NCBI GenBank assembly: GCA_003667245.1
Contig: RCNN01000084.1
Coordinates: forward strand, 43,220-107,219
Direction: 5' to 3'
Source of the DNA: Heterostelium multicystogenum
Lineage: Eukaryota > Evosea > Eumycetozoa > Acytosteliales > Acytosteliaceae
Length of the DNA: 64,000 nt
Each line of letters starts with the position of its first letter. Positions within the stretch are counted from its first letter, which is position 1. Below, one piece after another: positions 37,571-48,329 of the stretch. The notes under the pieces are model-generated. The model ran no database searches, was not told the DNA's origin, and saw only the letters and a list, made by a program, of their open reading frames with translations. A program made the translations under genes and the position numbers.

Positions 37571-40500
37571 ATGTTTACTATTGACCTTTTATCAAATGCC
37601 AAGCCAAAGAACAGAAAAGACTAAAAGACTTGACAATCATTGAGATTCGTTCTGCAAGAGACAATATATCGAATCAACTTTCCTCTCTGATTGAATCAGA
37701 TCATAATAAACCAAGCTATTTCATTAAAAAAGTATTCATTAAACTCAACCATTTGATAGATTCCTTAATGAAACAAGATACTAATCGAATCTTTAGGATC
37801 ATCTTTTACCAATATCATTGTCTTTGAGATTGATTATTGATCAACAACCACAACAAAGGATAGGACTAAGACTAGGGCAATGTCAAGAACAACAACAAGA
37901 ACAAGAACAACAGGAACAACAAACATGTCTTCTTGATAATAACCAACTCGATTCAATTGTAAATCAAATTCATAAATTGGTCATCAAGAGCGATAAGATA
38001 TCGAGAGTAGTATTTTCTTTCCTATTTAAACATACTGATTACTATAGGAATAGAGAGAGTGATGCAGCTACTATTGAAAAGAAAGATGAAGAGAGCTTGG
38101 ATTATCTGGGAAATGGTGATTTAGATAGCGCTTTCAATGATAATGATTACGATCTGAAAATGCCACTCTATCTATTACTCTATATCCTGGACAGAGTCAA
38201 TTTACTCTGCTATCTAGAATATCTTCTTATCAATCGTGGCACTGACAAACTGCAATCAAAGTACCAAATCGAGGCATTGCAACTGATTGAATCTCTGTTT
38301 CAATCTGTGTTATCAATCGGGCTGTCTGCTCAACTGCCTGTGGTCTTGCACTCCTTACTGCACTTACTCTACAAATGCTTCAAATCATCTCTTTTGTCAT
38401 TAGCTCTATTCGTATCTTACTTTATCAAAGTCATTGAACGACACTCAAGAGTAATCAATGATGAGAATACTAGATTTAGAATTACATTGGTTTTCATTGA
38501 TCTGCTGGTCAATGAATGGGAACATTTGGAGCGACAACAATATATTGAGTTGCTAGAGTGCTTCTATCAATCCGTTGTACAAGAGTGGAAATCACTAGAT
38601 ACTTTCGACAATGCAGAATACTACATCGATCCATTGAAGTCAATTCAAACCATACTCAGCAACCAAAAGTTTGAAAAGCGTATGTCAATCTACCATATTG
38701 ATATTAAATGAATGAATGATCGGCTTACTTACACTTACCATCAATCAATTTTATATACATCTATATCTATAGCAAACATTGGCATACTAAACTTTAAAAT
38801 CTATAGCTATATAAACAACTATAAACTACGACAAAAGCCACAATCCAATGATGTTACAATCGAAGATGAGCATTCATTGATTGATAACAAAATTGAAGAA
38901 TCTAAAGTTAATGATGTTATGGTTGATTCACTTGGTAATGGAGAAGTATGGACTCCTCCCTATATACATTTCAAGAAACATTTAGACTTGTATTCCAATG
39001 TTGAGCTATTGATATTGTTAAAGCCATCGTTGTATCTATTCAGGAATGGAAAGCCCAATAGCAACAGCAACAATAATATATGTCACAAGTTAGAAACACA
39101 TATACACTTTGTTTATGACTGCATCACCATTGACAATGAAATCGATTTAATCTCTACATTTATTTGGATACCCTACTATATATCTAATCTACTTCCAAAT
39201 CAACAGAATATATTCAATCATCTATTATCAATGTAAGCTGCACCATGAATCATGATGCATGTCGATGCATACCTATACTATTTCCTCAATAGATACTAAC
39301 AAATTAGCTATTCAAAATAGATGGTACCATTATTTAAACGATCTTAAAATCAACAGAAGCATACCGATGGACTATGAATCTATTTGGATCATATACTTCT
39401 ACTTTTATTATTTACAAACAAAGCTAAATGTAGGTTTGAATCTCCATATGCACCTTTGAAAGTATCTACAATATTAACTCTTGGATTCTATCGATATAGA
39501 TAAATATTGAATTCATCAATGATATTGCTAGTACCTGTTTGGAATCGGTGCTGGCAAGGCAACTGAATAATCAATCGTTTCAATCATTTGTGTCCACAAT
39601 GTTTAGAATAGTGGAGGAGCTACAGATGGACAATCAACAATACACTCAAGATCCATTCCAACACCTAAAGCAGACCTATACAAACATCTACAATCGGAGC
39701 TTGGATATATCTATAACTAAATGTTTAAATCAACTTTCCAACAGTGAGGAACAGCATTGTGATGATAATTTCATTGAGCTACAATTGGTAAGTATAGGAG
39801 CTCATACGTATCCTAGGATATCATCACTCAACTAATAATACTGTGATGCAATCAATAGTTATCTATTATTGATAGTGTAGATGTGATTACACATATTCTA
39901 AAGAATTCTATTAAGAACAAAGGACAACAGCAGTTCTTGGTTACTTTGATAACCAAACACTTCCCATACTTTAAACCATCGATGATGTTTGCTCAGTTAA
40001 TGAAGCAACAATTTATGGCCTCAGATCAATCGAGAACCAACTGTCGAATGTTCATTGACTTCTTGCTTACAGAAATCAAATCACAGTCCAATACCATACT
40101 TCATGAATATCTTGTGGCTTTGTATGACGAGATCATCCTGCCTCTGCTCGTCCAAAATGCAGACAGTGTGGACCCACTAAAGATTACATTTGTACTCGAA
40201 TGTTTAGAGCAGTTGCTCAGCAACTACAAATTAGATGATCAAGTGATAATATCAAAGCTGTACAACATGATTTTGGATCTATACAACAAAACATGGCTGG
40301 CACCTAATCAAGTACAACAAATATACGACATCATTGAACTGATGCTGAAGAGCAATAGCAAAGTACTAGATATGTTGGACGTACAGGTAGACTCGATTTT
40401 ACAACAAAGAATAATGTACTATAGTAAACACCACCAAGCTGCCAGTATAAACCTAGCCTCACTGTACCAGCCAATAAGTACACAAAGAACTTCACCAAGG

Positions 40501-41332
40501 ATATGAATATCATTCACAATACCATTGACATATCTTGTATCTCTGAGCACCATTCGACGGAAGTGATAAAGGTATGCACATACAACTTAAGTTTAGTTTA
40601 GCTACTTACTAATTAGTTGAAATTAGCTTATTAATAGTAACGCTGGTTTAATTAAATTCTTTAAATCATCCTTAAAGTTGTTTGTCATGGTCGCGTCGAT
40701 TCAGCTACCATACAGTGCAAGTGGCTATTACGATATTTTGGTCGACCACTTCATTCCCAAGATGATTGATTCACAAATCTTTCAAACAACAACTCTTCAA
40801 TTCATTTACCAATGTCTACGCTACCATATTATGATTTATTCAAAGAGCCAATCGCTAGGCAGCGACAGCCAACAATTCTACACTATTCAATTTATCAAAT
40901 CGATCATTAACCAATTCAAGAAATTAGCATTTCAGCATCCCGATAACCAATTACCATGTTTGTTGTATCTCTTCAAATCGATTCAACATTTAGTAAACTC
41001 GCATATGAATATAGATTTACATCTGTTTTGTATATTAATATTAGGTAGGTAACAACACCAACGATCACCATCGCCTGACCCATTTCATTCTTTTACTTAC
41101 TTGTTTCATATTCCAAACCAAAACAAAAGGTATCATCGATAAACTAGACATTCAGAACCACAACATGGAAAAGTATTCCGCAGCAACACGTACATTGAAA
41201 CGATGTCTAAATATTTTAGATGAAATTGCAATTCAGCAAATGCTTGACTCTAATGAAAGCAGCAGCAACAACAATAACCTCCACAGCACAACACTAACAT
41301 CCATCAGAGACAAACTAAATCAATTCATTTAA
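37571..41332 (+). CDS. large helical protein of unknown function, several exons and frame breaks
   Basis: Long in-frame segments of the same style run through 37571-41332: MFTIDLLSNAKPK, FIKKVFIKLNHLIDSLMK, a poly-Q patch at 37880, then LYLLLYILDRVNLLCYLEYL, VVLHSLLHLLYKCFKSSLL and so on, to LPCLLYLFKSIQHLVNSHMN and an end in SIRDKLNQFI. Introns fit at 38680-38773, 39235-39290, about 39430-39510, about 39787-39860, about 40570-40660 and 41045-41128. Frame breaks occur near 37620, 37810 and probably elsewhere. The protein would be about 1,150 residues, almost all amphipathic helices with acidic or Asn-rich loops, like an ARM/HEAT solenoid. I do not recognise the family. Two adjacent genes cannot be fully excluded, but the continuous splice pattern favours one. 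Confidence 0.6.
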
Positions 41333-41703
41333 ATTTTGCGAAACTGATTCTCTGTTTAATGATTATTCGCAATAATTTATTCAAGGAACCGTGGATAGCA
41401 ATTTCAAATCCCCACGCAATTTAAATCTTTTTTTTTTTTGCAAAGCAATCCAACTCAATCAATACTAACTTATTGCGATTCTACTAATTCAATCATTCTC
41501 ATACTCATTGTTAACAATACTGTATATCCAATAGTCAAACTAGACTCTCTTAATTAATTAGCCTAATTAGCTATATATATTATATTTATTATTGTATAGT
41601 TTATATGTTAAACTATAAACTATTGTTTATTTGTAGTATAGTCGAATAGATTTATTAGTTTACATTATTAGTTTGGGTTAGTTATATAAGTAAAGAAAGA
41701 AAA
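41333..41703. other. intergenic region
   Basis: AT-rich promoter-like spacer before the B-box/kelch gene with a T-run at 41430-41440. No gene is seen. Confidence 0.55.
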
Positions 41704-43538
41704 ATGGAAATGGAAATAGATGAAAGTAAATGTGTTTTACATAATAAATATTTAGAGTTTTTATGCTCTACCTGTAATGAAATAATCTGTGTGAAATGTT
41801 GTACCTCTGTGCATAGAGGACATTTGTTTGACGATTTGGAATCGATCACACAAAATGGAAATTATGACGAGAGGCTGGAATACTTGTGGAAACTCATGAA
41901 TAAGTGCACAGCCCTGATAGAATCATTCAATAAGACGGAGAAGAAGATTGCTCAGAACTACCTGGACCTGCACAATATGCTGATGATGGAGGAGCTCAAA
42001 ATAAAGAAACCGATTCTCGACGAGAAGAAAAAAGCAGAAACTCTTTTGGAGACAATCCTCGATGAGCTGAAATCATTGAATATCATCATCAAGAGCTCCG
42101 ATCTCGGTGAATCATCAAAAGTTCATGAGGAGAAATCTAGTGTCTTTGACGACTCTGATTCTGGTGAGTCTGAGGACGAAGATTCTTGGAGCAGACCGCT
42201 GGATAGCTCAGTGATTATGGAGTCAATACGTGATTCTTCGAATATAAATGAATTCATGTCATCAACTATCGCCAATAAATACACTAATATGGGCAGCACC
42301 ATAGACAGTACCTGCAGTGAAAGTTTCAGTGGCAGCCACATTAGTGAGTGCTCTAGCAATGACAACCCATATAGACTATTGAAACAAATCAGAGATTATT
42401 CCATCAATTTCAAGAGCAACAACTATGTTGAACCAAACTATTTCGATATCAGATTCGATGAAGAACGCATTGAAAACGCCAGATCAATACTCACCAACAT
42501 GTATGAGATCGTTGACATGGACAACGATCAACCAGAGGTATCAACATGCCATCATGTGATCAATACCCTCCTCACAGTAGGTGAGAATGGAATACACTTT
42601 TTCGACTTGGAGAAATTCGAGTGGTATCAGAACAAAAGTGAAGACTTTGAAGAAAGACTGTTGCCATTCAACTCTTTAGTTGCCACTAACGATTATGTGT
42701 ATATTTTCGGTGGCTCCAACAAGTCCAACACCTACTCTCGATTCTCAATCGCAACGAAAATATGGGACCATTCTGCACCCATCCTAACCAAGGTAGGTGG
42801 ATGTGGAATATCTACATGCTATGACGGCAGTAGATACATCTACTTGATTGGAGGAGCAACGAAGACTGGACGTGTCACTCGTATCGATTCATTTGACACT
42901 GAAACCTTGAAGTTCGAGCATGTCGGAGCAATGGAGATGCCTCGATCAGAATCCCTGTCGTTCTATCTCAACGGAACCATTTACATTGTTGGTGGCTGCG
43001 ACCTGGCTGGCAAGGAGACCAAGAACATGCTAGCATTCAACATTGAATCTGGTGAGTGTGTCACTTATATTGAGCACATGGGATTCCGCGAGCGAATCAT
43101 AGCCAGCTGCTTCGACGGTCACGACAAAGTATATATTCTAGATAAAGAGCGAAACTTCTACTCGGTATCGATCAAGACTAAAGGCAAAGAGATACTGAAT
43201 CCACCTCTGGCCATATCCAACAGCTCCAACAAGCATTCAATGATCTTTTGTCCAAAGAAATTCCGTCAGAATTCGTCAGAAATATTGTTCATTGCGGAAA
43301 GACTCACCAAAACCATATTTACTCTGTCGACAAGAACAAATGGAGTCTCATCGACAAAGAAGATTCCATTTACCGAAGTTACGACGGTGCAGTAGGCTTC
43401 TTTGATCCTTCAAAATCGAAATCTTCATCATTATCAATTCTAAATTCAACAAAAAACAACAATGCCTTAAAAATGAAAACGACAAAAAGTCAAAGAGACG
43501 TCAGAACAAACAAACCTTTGATTGATTTCATATTATGA
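41704..43538 (+). CDS. B-box zinc finger, coiled-coil and kelch-like protein (one frame break)
   Basis: The N-terminus MEMEIDESKCVLHNKYLEF continues with C-x2-C, C-x2-C and H residues of a B-box (CSTCNEIICVKCC..HRGH). A coiled coil of about 100 residues follows (LNKTEKK region, KKKAETLLETILDELKSL), then an acidic Ser-rich linker (DDSDSGESEDED). From about residue 280 kelch-like repeats appear (YVYIFGGSNKSNTYSRFS, YIYLIGGATKTGRVTR, TIYIVGGCDLAG). Near 43255 an extra A moves the frame; the better continuation is THQNHIYSVDKNKWSLIDKE and ends at 43538, while the uncorrected frame stops at 43395. B-box/kelch proteins of this type are expanded in dictyostelids; there is no RING, so ligase activity is not implied. 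Confidence 0.85.
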
Positions 43539-43943
43539 CATTTTTGGAAATTGAATTGCAGAATTTGGTGGTTTTTTTGCTTTTTGCCGATTGTTCGATC
43601 ACTCAAGTGTGTTTGGTGATCACTCAATTCATTCCAAAAAAAGATTTTAATTCCTTTTTTTCAAATTGAATATTGCATGATTCAATTTCGCCCATTTATT
43701 AAATTAAAAGATATTTTAAAAATAAAAATGGGTTGTTGTTCGAAAGAACCCTTTTATGTGATAATAACCACACACTCAACTAACCAAACTGATGAGATGT
43801 GGGGCCAAGGTGATTGATTGTTTTAAAGTAACCTTTTGATAACTACAACAACACATATCATATCATATCATAATATAGTTTTGTTTATTACCTTTATTTG
43901 TAATTTATTTAAATATCTTTTTTGTATATAGAAAAACAAATCA
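43539..43943. other. intergenic region
   Basis: AT-rich spacer between the B-box/kelch gene and the mitochondrial carrier gene; tandem ATCAT units at 43855-43870. No gene is seen. Confidence 0.55.
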
Positions 43944-45545
43944 ATGAATTCTTCAATCAATTCAGTTGGAGATAAACAATATATTTCAAAGCTCTTCCAT
44001 CAATTGGATAGCAATAATGATGGTAAAATTACAAAGGAGGAATTGAAAGAAGGTTTCATCAAGCTCAAGATTCCTTCAACTGATCAGTCAATCAATGATT
44101 TCCTTCAACTTGTTGACACCAATCACGATGGTAATGTCTCTATTGATGTAAGTAATCAGCCAATAGATCTAACAAAGTGATTGGACCAAAAAGAACAATG
44201 ATCTAACTTTGAATCTCAACTCAATATAGGAATTCTCAACTTATATCAACCAAAATATTCAATCTCTTCATAAACTTTTCAATGAGTTCGATATCGACCA
44301 CAATGGAACTCTGGACATCAAAGAGATCGAGCAATCCATCGAGAAGTTAGGTATCAAGGTATATTCTGAGCAAGAGTTGGTCAGATTGTTTAATAGAATC
44401 GATACAAACAAAGATAGAAAAATAGATTTCGATGAGTGGCGGTATGTAAAGGCACTTCTTGGTAACAAGATCACAAAGTCCATTTTTAGCTAATCTATAT
44501 ATATACAGTGAGCTACTAGTATTACTACCAAACAACAATTTGTTGGCTGCCTTGGCATTTTGGAATGATTCACAGATTTTAGATGGTGGTGCTGATAGTG
44601 GAGGTTTTGCTCCACCACCTCCATCATTTAATACAATCCCAGCCAAATCATTGTCAGAGGCAACTCAAATCGCAATTAAAAACACTCTATCTTTCATGGG
44701 TGCTGGTGCAGCTGCAGGAGTTGTCTCCCGTACTGCTACCGCACCAATCGAGCGTGTAAAGCTTACATACCAGTTGAATCATGGTGCTCCGCGTTCCATT
44801 GCCGAGACCTTCAGAATTGTATATGCCGATGGAGGTTTCCGTGGACTCTTCAGAGGAAACTTTGCCAATATTCTAAAGGTCAGTCCAGAGTCTGCAGTCA
44901 AGTTTGCTTCATTCGAGGCTGTGAAGAGATTATTTGCTGAAACTGATGCCGAGTTGACTAGCACTCAACGTTTTATCTCTGGTGCTTCAGCCGGTGTCGT
45001 CTCACATACCACACTCTTTCCCTATGGAGGTGGTCCGTACCCGTCTCTCTGCAGAGCCAGTTGGCACCTACAAAGGTATCTTTGATTGCTTTGCCCAGAC
45101 CTATCGTACCGATGGATTCCGTGCTTTCTATCGTGGATTGGGTGCCTCCATTCTCTCGACTATACCTCACTCTGGTATCAACATGTTAGTCTACGAAACC
45201 CTCAAGCATGAAATGATTAAGAGATCTCCAACACAGGTAGCCACCCCATCCGAACTTTTGCTTTGCGCATCGATTTCAAGTACAATGGGACAGGTCGTAT
45301 CCTATCCAATTCATGTCATCAAAACACGTCTTGTCACTGGTGGTACAGTCGCCAATCCAGAGCGGTACTCGGGTTTGATTGACGGTCTACAGAAAACTGT
45401 GAAGAAAGAAGGTTTCCTTGGACTTTATAGGGGTATCATTCCAAATTTCATGAAGAGTATTCCAAGTCATGGTATTACCTTTGTTACCTACGAATTTTTG
45501 AAAACTTCATTTGGAATTTCGAAAAAAGAAAAGCATGGACACTAA
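43944..45545 (+). CDS. mcfB: EF-hand mitochondrial carrier, SCaMC (ATP-Mg/phosphate) type
   Basis: Exons are 43944-44148, 44230-44441 and 44509-45545. Four EF-hands are present, with loops such as DSNNDGKITKEE, DTNHDGNVSIDE, DIDHNGTLDIKE and DTNKDRKIDFDE. Three mitochondrial-carrier repeats follow with signatures TAPIERVK, FPMEVVRTRL and YPIHVIKTRL, each with the matching G-G(F)-FRG segment (GGFRGLFRGN, DGFRAFYRGL, EGFLGLYRGI). SCaMC carriers exchange ATP-Mg for phosphate across the inner membrane when the EF-hands bind Ca on the intermembrane side. A one-base shift near 45020 breaks the second signature. The equivalent D. discoideum gene is mcfB; the name is assigned by resemblance. Confidence 0.93.
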
Positions 45546-45649
45546 ACTGCTGTAAATGTGTTCCTATTGTAACAGAATAACAACTACATAAATTTCATAT
45601 AATTAAAGAACTATTAGTACCAATATATTAGTCTGGAAATAAAAAAAAA

Positions 45650-45895
45650 CAAAACAAATTATCAAAAGGGCTTGTAGTTTGAGGTTGCGTTTCGTCAGGA
45701 TTCCGCGATCGGAGTTGGTTACCTTCTCTATGTGAGTTGGTAAGGATTCTTTTTTGTTTCATCAGAGTCACAAAGTAACCCTGAATCCACCATATTGTTC
45801 GAAGTATTAACCTTAGTCAATTCTCCATTACGTCCGGCGGTTTCCTGACAATTTCCCATTCTATTTGAAAGCATTCTATCGAAGTAAGACGATTA
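45650..45895 (-). pseudogene. coding-like remnant, unknown family
   Basis: On the minus strand an ORF begins MLSNRMGNCQETAGRNGELT and runs to PYQLT. After a one-base shift it continues THREGNQLRSRNPDETQPQT. The amino-acid mixture is not the low-complexity type seen in true intergenic DNA here. No start context, intron or family can be given; a relic of a mobile-element gag or a host gene fragment is likely. Confidence 0.3.
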
Positions 45896-46638
45896 CTTTT
45901 AGGCTCACACAAACAAACACCAATCAACCATTTTTTTGACAACCTTAAAAGAAATTTGAGTGAGATTAAATTTTTTATTTATGGATGAAATCTAAAAAAT
46001 TTCTTAATATTGTTGTTTTTGGAATGATTTGTATTTGGAAACTATATTTAAATAATTTTGATATTGTGATTGTAAAATAATTAATTTCTCAATTTGACTC
46101 ATTACAGTGTATAGTCTACAGAGAATAAGGACATCGCTCTTTGAAAAGAGGGACTTAACCGGTAAATAATTTTAGTATTACGACCAAATAAAAGAATTGA
46201 ATAACAATTCAAGAATATCTCCGAAGTTATATTTACAGTAGAACAGAGAGAGGTTTTTTTACTGTGTTTTAACTGTTCAAATGTTAGGGATAAGAAGCCC
46301 TACAGATTTCATTTTTACAAACACAGGCTAGTTGTTATTACCATCATTTTTATAGTGTCATACTACCTATTATTATTTGGATCAAGTAATTTCAACAGTG
46401 GACTGTTAAGTATTTCTAAGCGACAGAAGATTCTAAGAGTACAACAATGGTTTACATAGTTGACTCGGGAAGCCTTCATTTTAACATATTCTTCATGTCG
46501 GGATGTATAATAGACTGTAAAATTACATGGGTTCATTAGAAGTGTACGGGAAAATAAGGAAACCCGGGATAAGAAGATTTTTTTTTTTGTTTTTTTAATC
46601 ATCCAGGTGATCATAATTTATTAATTAAATAATAAACG

Positions 46639-46708
46639 GTGAGGGTCAGAACCTCACAGTGTTCCATATATATATATTCACGACACAAAGGGACAGTCGT
46701 GATTGTCC
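46639..46708. other. cluster of short inverted repeats
   Basis: GTGAGG (46639) pairs with CCTCAC (46652-46657). CACGAC (46679) pairs with GTCGTG (46696-46701). GGACA (46691) pairs with TGTCC (46704-46708), interleaved with the previous stem so that a pseudoknot or alternative fold is possible. Confidence 0.4.
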
Positions 46709-47050
46709 GAAATACATAATTATTGTTTTTTTTACTTTTCCTATTTTCCATTTATTTTTTTTTTGTTGTTTTTGTGTTTTGTATTCATATCCAAATGAAA
46801 TATTAATCTATAAATGAACGCGGAAGCACCAGATTGGGGATATCGCAGCCAGAGATGGTGAATATGTTCCAGTCTTTTTTGAACTCATTGACAGCAACAT
46901 TGGTGGCAGATTTAGCAGTGCCTTTGGAAGTCAGCGATAAACAGAGCTTATGGTAATTATTTACAACCAAAATCAAAGGTCCGACCATCAGTTCTTCTGA
47001 TTTAAGGATGATCCTTCTTAAACAACTTCCCGTAGATTTTTTAATATGGA

Positions 47051-47055
47051 TAAGA
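47051..47055. repeat. left target-site duplication TAAGA
   Basis: The five bases TAAGA directly precede the left LTR and recur directly after the right LTR at 51934-51938. Confidence 0.85.
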
Positions 47056-47225
47056 TGTAAAACACGAAGTTCAAAAATCATAAAAATAAGAAATTTATAG
47101 TATAAAAACCGAAAATAATCAAATAAACAAATCATTCCAATTAATAACCCTAATTCCTCTGTAGTTATAATTAATTATTGTTAATAGATCCTATATATAT
47201 ACGTTTTATGTGTTACTCTTTTAAA
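47056..47225 (+). repeat. left LTR (170 bp)
   Basis: Starts TGTAAAACAC and ends CTCTTTTAAA. I see no difference from the right copy. It contains TATATATATACG near its 3' end, a possible TATA region. Confidence 0.93.
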
Positions 47226-47276
47226 CTTTTTTTTTATTTTTTATCGTACTTATATAAATAATTAATAAGATTAAGA

Positions 47277-48329
47277 ATGGCTACTAAACAGTTATTTAAG
47301 AATACAAAGAGGGATGAGCATGATCCAGGAGGGAAATTGGAGTCACTACAGTTGATAGTCGAGAACCAGACAATGGTGTTGTCTAAGGTGCAAGAGGAGT
47401 TTAAGGTACACCTAGAAAGAAGGGAAAAAGAGTTTAAAGAACAAATAGAACAAAGAGACAAGGAATATAAGGAACAAGCAACTCAAAGAGAAAAAGCATT
47501 TAAGGATCAACAAAATTTTAATGAGGCGTTGTTGGAAAACTTGTTGAAGTTAAATGGAAAGATAAAAGAAGTCGAGGTAGAAGAAGTAGTGAAAGGAGAA
47601 GGAAATTGGAGAATTGAACTTAGAGCTGAAGCTCGAGAGTTAAATAAGTTAAAAGAGTTCGCAACTTTCAAACATGAGTTGTTGAAAAGTATTAGAGACA
47701 TGGATATTAGAGATGACGACCGGAAGAAGTTTTTACTGAGAGCTAGTTTAAGTGAAAAAAGAGCAGTAATTTATGAAGCAGTTGACGAAGAGGCAACTTT
47801 TGAAGAAGTTTTAAATAAGTTGGAGGAGAGTGAATTAACAACACATCAAAGAGACCAAGTAGGAGCTTGTATTGAAAGTCTTGACAAACATGAGTTAAGA
47901 TTTGGGGTACAACAAAGTGAAAAGAGTTCAAATTCATTAGAGAGCTACATAGCTTTTTGGATGGATAACCATGCAATATCGAGGTTAAGTGATGAAACCA
48001 AGAAATATATGTTCTTCAAGAACTTGGTATATGATGATTATAAACAGAAAGTCGAGAAGTATATATTCAGATCAGATTATCGTAGTAAAGGATTCATGGA
48101 TATGATCGACCATGCCAGAAGCTACATCATGGATAGGAGTTCTTTTAGAGGTCACATTCAGAAAAAGAATTATGGTACCCGTGATCATAAAGAGTCAGTT
48201 ACTAGATCTGCCGTTAGACCTAGTGCCGTAAGAGAAGAAGGTAAAGAAGGATCGAGATCGGAGTTTAGATGCTACAATTGTGAGGGTATAGGACACAGTG
48301 CTAAGGTGTGCCCAAGTAAGTCGAAATGA
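47277..48329 (+). CDS. gag: Gag protein of the LTR retrotransposon
   Basis: 350 residues, starting 52 bases after the left LTR. An N-terminal coiled-coil-like part rich in K, E and Q (HLERREKEFKEQIEQR) is followed by a capsid-like helical region and, near residues 332-345, one CCHC zinc knuckle (CYNCEGIGHSAKVC). It ends KSK then TGA at 48327-48329. Gag packages the element RNA into particles. The TGA lies in the same frame as the downstream pro-pol ORF, so a minority of ribosomes could read through to make Gag-Pro-Pol. Confidence 0.93.
   Translation: MATKQLFKNTKRDEHDPGGKLESLQLIVENQTMVLSKVQEEFKVHLERREKEFKEQIEQRDKEYKEQATQREKAFKDQQNFNEALLENLLKLNGKIKEVEVEEVVKGEGNWRIELRAEARELNKLKEFATFKHELLKSIRDMDIRDDDRKKFLLRASLSEKRAVIYEAVDEEATFEEVLNKLEESELTTHQRDQVGACIESLDKHELRFGVQQSEKSSNSLESYIAFWMDNHAISRLSDETKKYMFFKNLVYDDYKQKVEKYIFRSDYRSKGFMDMIDHARSYIMDRSSFRGHIQKKNYGTRDHKESVTRSAVRPSAVREEGKEGSRSEFRCYNCEGIGHSAKVCPSKSK

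Larger units (their letters stand above)
45546..47050. other. interval with degenerate mobile-element-like remnants
   Basis: This is 1.5 kb between the carrier gene and the LTR element, with higher complexity and G+C than other intergenic regions. It holds a coding-like minus-strand remnant (45650-45895), short inverted repeats (46639-46708), and a minus-strand open tail followed by an A-run (46575-47055). These are listed separately. Confidence 0.5.
46575..47055 (-). mobile_element. possible 5'-truncated poly(A)-ended retroelement fragment
   Basis: The minus strand carries an open frame from the LTR boundary to a stop at 46803 (C-terminal part ends in IPNLVLPRSFID) without a convincing start. 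About 170 bp of 3' sequence with hairpins follows, then A-rich runs (46576-46600 read on minus). This is the shape of a truncated non-LTR element. It sits downstream of tRNA-Tyr, a preferred site for dictyostelid TRE elements. No reverse-transcriptase motif is visible, so the call is tentative. Confidence 0.3.

Noticed and set aside
37571..41332. assignment of the large helical protein to an adaptor-complex (AP-5 beta) or similar solenoid subunit
   Set aside because: General helix pattern only; I could not find any diagnostic block, so the gene is left unnamed.
47507..47701. minus-strand ORFs within gag/pol (also 51092-51574)
   Set aside because: Antisense to intact gag and pol; no independent coding evidence.
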